This document shows positions 34,963 through 42,790 of a stretch of 64,000 nucleotides of DNA, in pieces. This DNA comes from DASQFU01 sp035632955 (GTDB lineage Bacteria; Eisenbacteria; RBG-16-71-46): NCBI GenBank assembly GCA_035632955.1, contig DASQFU010000048.1:16653-80652 (forward strand). The letters run 5' to 3'. The notes under the pieces are model-generated. The model did not search any database and was not told where the DNA came from. It worked only from the letters and a program-made list of their open reading frames with translations. The position numbers were made by a program, and so were the translations under genes. Each line of letters starts with the position of its first letter. The stretch's first letter is position 1.

Positions 34963-36369
34963 GTGAATCTCGATGACACCATCGCCGCGATCGCGACTGC
35001 GCCGGGTGCGGCGGGGCTCGCGGTCGTCAGGGTGAGCGGGTCTTCGGCGTTGCCGATCGCCGCGGCTGTGTTTCGGGGTGCGGCGCCACTGACCGCCGCC
35101 GGCAGCCACACGTTGCACCACGGCTGGGCGCACCGGCCTGCGCGGGGCACGCCGGGTGAGCCATCGTCACCGCCAATTGACGAGGTCGTGGCCGCCGTGT
35201 TCAAGGCTCCGCGCTCGTACACGCGCGAGGACGTGGTGGAGATCTCCTGCCATGGTGGCGCGTTTGCCGCGCGTCACGTGCTCGCCGCGCTGCTCGCGTC
35301 CGGCGCCCGGCTCGCGCGTCCCGGTGAGTTCACGCTCCGGGCGTTCATCCATGGCCGGCTCGACCTCGCCCAGGCCGAGGCGGTCGCCGACCTGATCCGG
35401 GCCGAGACGGAACGCGCGCACGCGCTGGCGCTGGCGCAGCTCGCGGGGGCGCTCTCGCGCCGGCTGGATGCGATCGGCGAGCGGATCGCCGACGCCGTCG
35501 CCGAGGTCGAGGCACGCGTCGACTTCGCAGAGGACGTCGGCGGCATCGAGGTGCCGCCGCACGTGGTCGCGGCGATCGCCGCGGTCGACGCCGAGCTGGC
35601 CGAGCTGCTCGCGGGCTCTGCTTACGCGCGCGCGGTGCGCGAAGGCGTGCGCGTGCCACTGGTCGGCCGGCCGAACGTCGGCAAGTCGTCGCTGTTCAAC
35701 GCGCTGCTCGGCGAGGAGCGCGCGATCGTCACGCCGATCGCCGGCACGACGCGAGACCGCGTCAGCGAGGCGATCGAGATCGCCGGCATCCGCGTCACGC
35801 TCTCGGACACCGCGGGCCTCCGAGAGGACGCAGAGAACGTCGAAGCGATCGGCATCGCAGTCGCGCGCCAGGCAATCGCGCAGAGCCCGGTCGTGTTGTG
35901 GGTCGTGGACGGCTCGGAGCCGCTCGGCGACGAGGATCGCGCCATCGCCGCGCGGCTGCCGGGCAAGCGCGTGTTGGTCGCGCTCAACAAGATCGATCGG
36001 GGCCGGACGGTGCATCGCGAGGACGTCGAACGATTGCTCAACGGCGCGCCGCGCCGGACGGTCATGGTCTCGGCGGCTCGCGGCGAGGGACTCGCCGACC
36101 TTCACCGCGCGCTGGCCGAGCTGCTGGACGTCGGACCGGAGCGCGGCGCGACCGGCGGTGCGCTCGGCAATCTGCGTCATGCCGAAGCGTTGGAGCGAGC
36201 GCGGGAGGCACTGGCGCGAGCGCGCAGTGCGGCCGGGGAGCGCATGCCCGGGGAGATCGTCGCGATCGAGCTGCGCGAAGCGCTGCACGCGATCGGCGAA
36301 GTGACCGGTAAGAGCGCCGGCGAGGACCTGCTGGAGCGCATCTTCAGCCGCTTCTGCGTGGGGAAATGA
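34963..36369 (+). CDS. mnmE: tRNA modification GTPase
   Basis: 468 residues from a GTG at 34963, preceded by GGGAG. It has the N-terminal formyl-THF-binding domain (IAAIATAPGAAGLAVVRVSG), helical domain, G domain with GRPNVGKSS (~235), the switch motif GTTRD, DTAGL and NKID, and the obligatory C-terminal FCVGK with the catalytic-type cysteine. With MnmG it makes the 5-carboxymethylaminomethyl/aminomethyl uridine-34 modification of tRNAs. The stop overlaps the mnmG start (ATGA), consistent with a stoichiometric complex. Confidence 0.97.
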   Translation: MNLDDTIAAIATAPGAAGLAVVRVSGSSALPIAAAVFRGAAPLTAAGSHTLHHGWAHRPARGTPGEPSSPPIDEVVAAVFKAPRSYTREDVVEISCHGGAFAARHVLAALLASGARLARPGEFTLRAFIHGRLDLAQAEAVADLIRAETERAHALALAQLAGALSRRLDAIGERIADAVAEVEARVDFAEDVGGIEVPPHVVAAIAAVDAELAELLAGSAYARAVREGVRVPLVGRPNVGKSSLFNALLGEERAIVTPIAGTTRDRVSEAIEIAGIRVTLSDTAGLREDAENVEAIGIAVARQAIAQSPVVLWVVDGSEPLGDEDRAIAARLPGKRVLVALNKIDRGRTVHREDVERLLNGAPRRTVMVSAARGEGLADLHRALAELLDVGPERGATGGALGNLRHAEALERAREALARARSAAGERMPGEIVAIELREALHAIGEVTGKSAGEDLLERIFSRFCVGK

Positions 36370-38297
36370 CGAGCGAACCGAGGACGAACGGCAGCGGGTC
36401 CGCAACCGCCGAGCTCGACTTCGACGTGGTCGTGGTCGGGGCGGGCCACGCAGGCTGCGAGGCCGCGGTGGCGTGCGCGAAGCTCGGCCTCCACACGGCG
36501 TTGGTCACGGTGAAGCTCGAGGACACCGCGAAGATGTCGTGCAACCCCGCGATCGGCGGGATCGGCAAGGGCCACATGGTGCGCGAGATCGACGCGCTCG
36601 GCGGCATCATGGGCATCGTCACCGACCGGGCGGGAATTCAGTTCAAAATGCTGAACCGCGGGCGTGGGCCGGCGGTCTGGTCGCCGCGCGCGCAATGTGA
36701 CAAGGCCCGGTACTCCGAGGAGATGACCCGGCTCCTCGACTCTGTCACGGGGCTCGTGCGGGTCGCGGGGGTCGTGAATCACGTGCGCCTGGAGCGTGGC
36801 CGCGTCGCCGCGCTCGAGCTGGCGGACGGGCGTGCCCTGCGCTGCCGCGCCGCCGTCATCACGCCCGGCACGTTCCTGAACGGCTTGATTCACGTCGGCG
36901 AGCGGCAGATCGAAGGCGGCAGGATCGGCGAGCACGCGGCGCGCGCGCTGAGCGAGTGCCTGGCCGAGCTCGGGCTCGAACGCGGCCGGCTGAAGACCGG
37001 CACGCCGCCACGGCTGCATCGCGACACCATCGACTGGGATGGGCTCGTGCCGCAGCCGGGCGACGAGCCGCCGGTGCCGTTTTCGCACTGGACCGAGCGC
37101 CTGCAGTTGGATCAAGTGCTCTGCCATCTGACCGCGACCAACGAGCGCACGCACGACGTCATCCGGCGCAACCTGCACCGCTCGCCGCTCTACTCGGGCC
37201 AGATTCGCGGCACTGGGCCTCGTTACTGCCCGTCGCTCGAGGACAAGGTGGTGAAGTTTCCGGAGCGGCCCTCCCACCACATCTTCCTCGAGCCGGAAGG
37301 CCGCGCCGTGGTGGAGACGTACGTGAACGGTGTGTCGTCGAGCATGCCCGAAGACGTGCAGCTCGAGTTCATTCGCACCATCCCGGGCCTCGAGCGCGCG
37401 GAGATGCTGCGGCCCGGCTACGCGGTCGAATACGACTTCGTGCTGCCTCATCAGCTCAAGCCCACGCTCGAGGTGAAGCACGCCCCGGGGCTGTTCCTTG
37501 CGGGCCAGATCTGCGGCACGTCGGGCTACGAGGAAGCCGCCGCCCAGGGCCTCGTGGCCGGCATCAACGCCGCGCAAGCGGTGCGCGGCGGCGAGGGATT
37601 CGTCTTGCGCCGCGATCAGGCGTACGTCGGTGTGCTGGTCGACGACCTCGTCTCGCGCGAGCACCACGAGCCCTACCGGATGTTCACGTCGGCCGCCGAG
37701 CACCGGCTCCTGTTGCGCGCGGACAACGCGGACGAGCGGCTCGCTGAGATCGGCTTCCAGCTCGGACTGCTCGGACGCGAGCAGGTCGAGCTGGTGCGCG
37801 CGAAGCAGGCCGCGATCGAGGCCGAGGCGCAACGACTGGCCAAGGTCACCGTGAGCGTGGCGTCTTCGCATGCCGACGGCGCCGCAGGATCGCCGGCGCT
37901 CAAGCCGGTCGCCGCGCTGGAGCTGCTGGCGCGGCCGGACGGCTCGTACCGGCGGCTCGGAGAGCTCGGCATCGCGACCGAGCTTTCCGAAGCCTGGGGC
38001 GAATGCCTCGAAGTGCGGATTCGCTATCACGGCTACATCGTGCGCCAGCGGCGGACCGCCGAGCAGGCGCAGGCGCTCGAGCACGTGCCGCTTCCCGAAG
38101 CACTGTGGGACCAGGAGCTGAACGGATTGTCGCGCGAGGCGCGCGAGAAGCTGGTGCGCTGGCGGCCGTCGACGGCGGCGCACGCATCCCGCATTGCCGG
38201 CATCTCGCCTGCGGATGTCGCGGTGCTGTTGGTGCACGCGCGCCGCCTGAGCGGGCGCGAGACCGCCGCGAGCCGTTCCGTTACCGGGGTCACCTGA
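36366..38297 (+). CDS. mnmG: tRNA uridine-5-carboxymethylaminomethyl modification enzyme (FAD protein)
   Basis: 643 residues. The FAD-binding GAGHAGCE (25-32), CNPAIGGIGKGHMVREIDALGG, the second-site TGTPPR, and the C-terminal tRNA-binding helical domain (RIAGISPADVAVLLVH) are all present and match full-length MnmG/GidA. It works with MnmE using 5,10-methylene-THF and NADH-type reductants. The ATG overlaps mnmE by four bases. In most bacteria rsmG follows; here an oppositely oriented secreted-protein gene intervenes. Confidence 0.97.
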   Translation: MTSEPRTNGSGSATAELDFDVVVVGAGHAGCEAAVACAKLGLHTALVTVKLEDTAKMSCNPAIGGIGKGHMVREIDALGGIMGIVTDRAGIQFKMLNRGRGPAVWSPRAQCDKARYSEEMTRLLDSVTGLVRVAGVVNHVRLERGRVAALELADGRALRCRAAVITPGTFLNGLIHVGERQIEGGRIGEHAARALSECLAELGLERGRLKTGTPPRLHRDTIDWDGLVPQPGDEPPVPFSHWTERLQLDQVLCHLTATNERTHDVIRRNLHRSPLYSGQIRGTGPRYCPSLEDKVVKFPERPSHHIFLEPEGRAVVETYVNGVSSSMPEDVQLEFIRTIPGLERAEMLRPGYAVEYDFVLPHQLKPTLEVKHAPGLFLAGQICGTSGYEEAAAQGLVAGINAAQAVRGGEGFVLRRDQAYVGVLVDDLVSREHHEPYRMFTSAAEHRLLLRADNADERLAEIGFQLGLLGREQVELVRAKQAAIEAEAQRLAKVTVSVASSHADGAAGSPALKPVAALELLARPDGSYRRLGELGIATELSEAWGECLEVRIRYHGYIVRQRRTAEQAQALEHVPLPEALWDQELNGLSREAREKLVRWRPSTAAHASRIAGISPADVAVLLVHARRLSGRETAASRSVTGVT

Positions 38298-38331
38298 TTC
38301 GAGTCACGCTTCTCGAGCGACGGTCAACGAA

Positions 38332-38362
38332 ACGGGCGGAAGCCACATCGGCTCCCGCCCGT
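38332..38362 (-). terminator. Hairpin terminator between mnmG and the antisense tagged gene
   Basis: ACGGGCGG (38332-38339) pairs with CCGCCCGT (38355-38362), with an inner AGCC/GGCT pairing. On the minus strand TTTCGTT follows, so it terminates the gene at 38379. It may also affect mnmG transcripts on the plus strand, where no T-run follows. Confidence 0.7.
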
Positions 38363-38378
38363 GCGCTAAAACGACCGA

Positions 38379-39290
38379 CTAACGATAGCGAGTCTTGACC
38401 GTTCCAAAGCTCGTCTCTTCGACGGCGGTCGGGCCGCAGGTCGCCCCGAGGTTGCCGTTGTTGTACTGGTCGAGCTTGTTCTTGTTGGTCTGAACCGAGC
38501 TCGAGCTCAGAAAACCCGAGCCGATCGGCGGCACCACGAGACTGCCGATCTGCGCGTCGGCGGCCGTCACGTAGCTGGCGATCTGCGCCGGGCTGCCGCC
38601 GTTGGCGAGGTTGAGCTTGGTCGCGATCAGCTGCTGGGCCAGCATTACGAGCCCGTTGCCGTGCGCCGGCTGGCCGAGAATCGCCAGGAGCTGCGTCTGG
38701 TTGTATGTCACGGTTCCCAACGTCAGCGACGCGACCGGCCACTGCGAGGGATGGTTCTTCCAGTAACCCTTCGAGTGAATGCAGCTCTCTTTGTTGATCG
38801 TGGCACCGCCGGTGGTCTCGGAGAACAGGCTGGCCTCGCCGCCGGCATCACCCAAGGTGCGGACGCGGAACACGTACTCGGTGCTCGGCTCGAGCTCGAC
38901 GTTGTAGTCGGTGAAGATGCCTTCCTCGCCGAACATGTCGCCGATCTCGGCCGACACCACACCGTGTGGGCCCACGAGGAAGCTGCCGTTGTCGGGCAGC
39001 GGGTTGTAGGTCGGCGTGCCCGTAAGCTCGCAGATGTAGGCCGGGTCATAGGGTCCGCCCGAAACCGGCCAACCGGTCGCGAGGTCATAGGCTTCCTGCG
39101 TCGTCCACTCGATCAGGAATCCCGCCGGCGCGCCGCTTTGGCCGGCCTGGATCTGGAGCGTGATGGACCTCGCGCTCACTTCGGCGATGGAGAGAGTCGG
39201 AACGTCGTACGAGGTCTGTGCGTGCGCGGGCACACCGCCGATTGAAACCAGAAGAGCGGCTGCAACCGCAAAGCTCGGTAGCTTGATCAT
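38379..39290 (-). CDS. Secreted protein: Fn3-like domain, GYWKNHP domain and the C-terminal F-G-x-V-K-x-x-Y-R tag
   Basis: 303 residues. The ATG follows AGGAGG. The signal peptide ends GVPAHAQ. Residues ~28-160 form a beta domain like a fibronectin type III module (LSIAEVSARSITLQI, ELEPSTEYVFRVRTLGD). Then comes the CIHSKGYWKNHPSQWPV motif and LTLGTVTYNQTQLLAIL through LIATKLNLANG, a module found in many bacterial exported proteins and predicted to be adhesive, function unknown. The end TSFGTVKTRYR resembles the tags of the two proteins at 15-16.6 kb although the domains differ. The gene is inserted antisense between mnmG and rsmG. Confidence 0.8.
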   Translation of the reverse strand: MIKLPSFAVAAALLVSIGGVPAHAQTSYDVPTLSIAEVSARSITLQIQAGQSGAPAGFLIEWTTQEAYDLATGWPVSGGPYDPAYICELTGTPTYNPLPDNGSFLVGPHGVVSAEIGDMFGEEGIFTDYNVELEPSTEYVFRVRTLGDAGGEASLFSETTGGATINKESCIHSKGYWKNHPSQWPVASLTLGTVTYNQTQLLAILGQPAHGNGLVMLAQQLIATKLNLANGGSPAQIASYVTAADAQIGSLVVPPIGSGFLSSSSVQTNKNKLDQYNNGNLGATCGPTAVEETSFGTVKTRYR

Positions 39291-39633
39291 GGATGCGTGT
39301 CCTCCTGAGCTCTGCTTCGTCGAACAGAAACAACGCCCGAGTCGACGCTCCGTGCGAGACGGATGCCGACCATGGCGACTGGAAACCCTTGGGATCTTGG
39401 CCCGCTCCGCACTCAGGATGGCGACGGCCTGCCGCCGGGAAGGCGATGGTCCGAGCGGAACCTCGAATAACGGCCAGATGGTCGCCGCGCGTAAGCCCTA
39501 AGTCAAGCCACAATGTGCTTCTGCACGAAATCACACTGGCAGTTGCGGCAACTGGACGGACTGGGGTGGACGGGCGACTCCATCAGCCGGGAATGAAACG
39601 CAAGAAGTGCGGTGCATGCTAAGGTGCCGCCGC
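39291..39633. other. 343-base region upstream of rsmG and of the antisense tagged gene
   Basis: Carries the divergent control sequences: AGGAGG for the minus-strand gene near 39301-39306 and AAGGTG for rsmG near 39621. I see no other gene, repeat or terminator. Confidence 0.5.
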
Positions 39634-40539
39634 ATGCGCGCCCGGCCGGTAAGAAAGCCAAAGTCTTCGAGCTCATCCGCCTCTCGAGGTGGTAGAACGC
39701 GCAGGTCCGCGCCGGTTGGATCGGGGTCCGCGCGGGGAACGGTTGCCACACGTGGTCCGGCGCGCTCCCGAAGCGTTGCCGGAAGAGACGGCTCGCGCAG
39801 TGCTCCGGCCAGCCGTGGCGGGCGCGGTCCGGCGGCTCGTCCCTTCGCGCGCAGGTCTCGCCCTCCCCTCGATCCACGGCGCCTGATCACCGCTCAGCCA
39901 TGGAACTCGCTGATTCCGCTATTGGAGAAGGCAGGCGCAGATTCAGCGTCGACGGTGGAGCGGTTACGGGATTACGGACAGTTGCTGTTGGAGTGGAATC
40001 GCACCGCCTCGAATCTCGTGTCTCGCGACGACGAATCCCGGCTGGTGGAACGCCATATTCGCGAGTCGTTGGAGCCGATCGCGTGGCTCATGGAGAGCGG
40101 ATGCCAGCGATGGCTCGACGTGGGATCCGGCGGCGGATTTCCGGCCATACCGCTCGGGATGGCTGGAGTGACGGGAAAGTGGACTTTGGTGGAATCGCGC
40201 AGAAACAAGGCGCTGTTTCTCGGCAAAGTCGTTCAAGTCCTTGGATTGAAGAACTTCGAGGTCATCAACGACCGGGTCGAGATTCTGGCGGAAGACCAGG
40301 CGCGCCAGGCGACATTCGACGCAGTAACGTCACGAGCAACCATGAGGCTGACCCCAACCCTGCTCGCGGTCGAGCCGCTGGTCGAGCCGGGAGGAACGGC
40401 GTTCTTGTGGAAGGGAAGCCGTCATCTGGAAGAGATCGAGGCAGCGAAAAAGTCAGCGCCGAAATGGCGGCACGTGACGAGCATGACGCTATCAAACGGC
40501 ACCAATGCCGTTGCTAGATTCTTGAAATCTCATGACTAG
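39634..40539 (+). CDS. rsmG: 16S rRNA (guanine-527-N7)-methyltransferase with Arg/Ser/Gly-rich N-terminal extension
   Basis: Up to 301 residues, longer than the ~207 of E. coli RsmG. The family core starts near residue 90 (SLIPLLEKAGADS, LLLEWNRTASNLVS) and includes the SAM-binding WLDVGSGGGFPAIPL, then VESRRNKALFL and the active-site region SRATMRLTPTLL. It methylates G527 of 16S rRNA in the small subunit. No ATG, GTG or TTG lies just before the core in frame, so an ATG at 39634 (AAGGTG upstream) is chosen. The resulting ~85-residue extension is basic and low-complexity. The order mnmG-rsmG-parA-parB is conserved apart from the inserted antisense gene. Confidence 0.9.
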   Translation: MRARPVRKPKSSSSSASRGGRTRRSAPVGSGSARGTVATRGPARSRSVAGRDGSRSAPASRGGRGPAARPFARRSRPPLDPRRLITAQPWNSLIPLLEKAGADSASTVERLRDYGQLLLEWNRTASNLVSRDDESRLVERHIRESLEPIAWLMESGCQRWLDVGSGGGFPAIPLGMAGVTGKWTLVESRRNKALFLGKVVQVLGLKNFEVINDRVEILAEDQARQATFDAVTSRATMRLTPTLLAVEPLVEPGGTAFLWKGSRHLEEIEAAKKSAPKWRHVTSMTLSNGTNAVARFLKSHD

Positions 40540-40557
40540 GCCATATTCGAGTCGTAG

Positions 40558-40573
40558 TGTTCCACGTGCAACA
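40558..40573. promoter_or_regulatory. parS: parS-like site 1 (between rsmG and parA)
   Basis: TGTTCCACGTGCAACA matches the bacterial parS consensus TGTTTCACGTGAAACA at 14 of 16 positions; both differences are at the two variable central-flank positions. It lies 108 bases upstream of parA. ParB is expected to load here and spread. Confidence 0.75.
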
Positions 40574-40680
40574 AATCGATTGCCTGATCCTCCCTGGTCA
40601 AATAACTTCAGCCTCCGAAGTTCGCCGCTACAGGATGCTCCTCGAATGGTGGGCATGAAGTCCGCCCCACGACCAAGGGA

Positions 40681-41439
40681 ATGGGACGAGTCATCGCGGT
40701 TGCCAGCCAGAAGGGCGGCGTCGGAAAAACCACGAGCGCGATCAATCTGGGTGCCTGCCTGGCCCAGGAGGGACGTCGCACTCTGCTCGTGGACATCGAT
40801 CCGCAGGCGAACGCGACCAGCGGCCTTGGGATCAATGGCAACAATCAGCGGTCCACGACCTACGAGTCGCTGATCGGCCAAGCGGAGCTTGCCGCCGCGA
40901 TCACCCCGACCGCCCTGGCGAATCTCGATCTGGTGCCATCGGCTCAGCGACTTTCGGGCGCCGAGGTCGAGCTGGTTGGCGTCATGGCCCGCGAGACGCG
41001 ACTCAAGACCTGCCTGGCGTCGGTGCGATCTGACTACGACTTCGTGTTGATCGACTGTCCACCTTCGCTCGGGCTGCTTACGGTCAACTCGCTCACCGCC
41101 GCCGACTCGGTCTTGATCCCGCTCCAATGCGAGTACCTCGCCCTCGAGGGGCTGACCCAGCTCATCGGCGCGATCCGGCTGGTCCAGGATCACCTGAACC
41201 CCGGGCTTCGGATCGAAGGCGTTCTGCTGACGATGTTCGATGCGCGCGTGAATCTCTCCCAGCAGGTCGCCGACGAAGCGCGGAAGTTCTTCGCCGAAAG
41301 GGTCTACAAGACTGTAATTCCAAGAAATGTGCGTTTGAGTGAGGCTCCGTCGTTCGGCAAGCCAATCGTTCTGTACGACCCCAACAGCAGCGGCGCCGAC
41401 AGCTACCGTCAACTGGCGCAGGAGGTGATCGATGCATAG
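40681..41439 (+). CDS. parA: Chromosome partitioning ATPase ParA (Soj)
   Basis: 252 residues. The deviant Walker A KGGVGKTTSAINLG (11-24), the Walker A' DIDPQANATSGLG and the Walker B VLIDCPPSLG motifs are all intact, as in Soj/ParA. The ATP-bound dimer binds DNA non-specifically and moves ParB-parS complexes to segregate the origin. The ATG sits directly after an AAGGGA, so the ribosome site is tight. The stop overlaps parB by eight bases, giving coupled synthesis. Confidence 0.97.
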   Translation: MGRVIAVASQKGGVGKTTSAINLGACLAQEGRRTLLVDIDPQANATSGLGINGNNQRSTTYESLIGQAELAAAITPTALANLDLVPSAQRLSGAEVELVGVMARETRLKTCLASVRSDYDFVLIDCPPSLGLLTVNSLTAADSVLIPLQCEYLALEGLTQLIGAIRLVQDHLNPGLRIEGVLLTMFDARVNLSQQVADEARKFFAERVYKTVIPRNVRLSEAPSFGKPIVLYDPNSSGADSYRQLAQEVIDA

Positions 41440-42283
41440 GAAGGCATTGGGCCGGGGCTTGGAGGCGCTCATTCCCGGCGGCTCCACGGAAGTCGCCGAT
41501 CGTGACACGGACGTGCAGCTCCTCCTGCTCGAAGAGGTTGGACCGAACCCATTCCAGCCGCGCACGCGTTACGACCCGGAGGCGCTCAACGAGCTCGCCG
41601 CCTCGATCAAGGCGACAGGCGTCCTCCAACCGGTGCTGGTTCGGCATGCCGTCGCGGGCGGCTATGAGCTGGTCGCGGGCGAGCGGCGACTCAGGGCGGC
41701 GCGCGCCGCAGGTCTCGAGCGCATTCCCGCCTTGCTTCGCCAGGTCGGCGACGACGAGATGATGGAGTTGGCGCTGATCGAGAACATTCAGCGCGAGGAC
41801 CTCAATCCCATCGACGAGGCGAAGGCCTATCAGACCCTGATCGGGCGCATCGGGTTGACCCATGATCAGATCTCCGAGCGGGTTGGAAAGCAGCGCAGCA
41901 CGATCACGAACGCGCTCCGGCTGCTCGGCCTCCCGGTCGAGGTTCAGGAGATGGTTTCACGTGGAACCTTGTCGTCCGGACACGCGCGAGCGCTTCTGGG
42001 CTTGGAGACTCCAGGCGACCAGCTCACGACCGCCCGCTACGCCCATTCGAAGGCGTTCTCCGTGCGCCGAACGGAAGCGTTCGTCCGCCGCAAGCTGCGC
42101 CGCCAGCATTCGCGCCCGAAGTCGCAACGCAAGACCGGACTGGAAGATTGGGAGAACAAGCTGCAGCAGAAGTTCGCGACGCACGTGACGATGACGCCCG
42201 GGCGCAAAGGCGGAAAGGTCGAGTTCGAATACTACGGTCAGGAAGACCTCGAACGGCTTCTCGAGGCTTGGGGAGTCCTATGA
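41432..42283 (+). CDS. parB: Chromosome partitioning protein ParB (Spo0J)
   Basis: 283 residues with a near-perfect AGGAGGTGAT ribosome site. The N-terminal ParB/Srx fold includes the CTP-binding GERRLRAARAAG (box II) and ENIQREDLNPIDEA (box III). The helix-turn-helix (LTHDQISERVGKQRSTITNALRLL) recognises parS, and a short C-terminal dimer domain follows. ParB binds parS, hydrolyses CTP and slides along DNA, helping SMC loading. A parS-like site is embedded in its own coding sequence. Confidence 0.96.
   Translation: MHRKALGRGLEALIPGGSTEVADRDTDVQLLLLEEVGPNPFQPRTRYDPEALNELAASIKATGVLQPVLVRHAVAGGYELVAGERRLRAARAAGLERIPALLRQVGDDEMMELALIENIQREDLNPIDEAKAYQTLIGRIGLTHDQISERVGKQRSTITNALRLLGLPVEVQEMVSRGTLSSGHARALLGLETPGDQLTTARYAHSKAFSVRRTEAFVRRKLRRQHSRPKSQRKTGLEDWENKLQQKFATHVTMTPGRKGGKVEFEYYGQEDLERLLEAWGVL
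41953..41968. promoter_or_regulatory. parS: parS-like site 2 (inside parB)
   Basis: GGTTTCACGTGGAACC contains GTTTCACGTGGAAC, identical to the 14-base form common in Actinobacteria and one substitution from GTTTCACGTGAAAC. An intragenic parS in parB is typical of origin-proximal clusters (compare B. subtilis spo0J). Confidence 0.85.
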
Positions 42284-42308
42284 TGGCTTCGGCTGGGAGG
42301 AGACGGCG

Positions 42309-42731
42309 ATGATGAAGTTTCGCTCGCGTCCAGCACAGGACGAAGTCCCCGCCGCGCCGAACACGATCGTCGGCGTCGGTTCGAGCTTCCGCGGGACGCT
42401 CATGGTCACTGGAACGCTGAGAATCGAAGGTGAGTTCGAAGGCGACATTCTGAACTGCGAGCGACTCGAAGTCGGAGAGCACGGCATCATGAGATCTGAC
42501 GTCGAGGTCAAGAGTGCCATCGTTCATGGTCGAGTGCACGGCAACATTCGCGCGCTCGGGACGATCGAGATGAAGGCCGGCGCGCATCTCGAGGGCGATG
42601 TCGCGGCGCTGAGCGTCGTGATGGAACCGGGAGTGTTCTTTACGGGGCGTTGCACGATGCTCGACCAGGGCTCTGGGTCGGTGGAGCTCGCAACTGATCC
42701 CGGACGGCTTCGTGAGTACGCGAGAGAGTAG
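42309..42731 (+). CDS. Bactofilin
   Basis: 140 residues. The central ~100 residues form the bactofilin right-handed beta-helix (FRGTLMVTGTLRIEGEFEGDIL, VHGNIRALGTIEMKAGAHLEGDV), with short disordered ends. Bactofilins polymerise without nucleotide into filaments that organise the envelope and, in Myxococcus and Caulobacter, position ParABS or stalk proteins. Its place directly after parB suggests a link to chromosome or cell-pole organisation. GGAGG lies upstream of tandem ATG codons at 42309/42312. Confidence 0.93.
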   Translation: MMKFRSRPAQDEVPAAPNTIVGVGSSFRGTLMVTGTLRIEGEFEGDILNCERLEVGEHGIMRSDVEVKSAIVHGRVHGNIRALGTIEMKAGAHLEGDVAALSVVMEPGVFFTGRCTMLDQGSGSVELATDPGRLREYARE

Positions 42732-42790
42732 GATCGTTCGCTCGCTCCGTTGCCCGTCAGTTCGTTGACTCATAAGCAAGTGGACGACCT

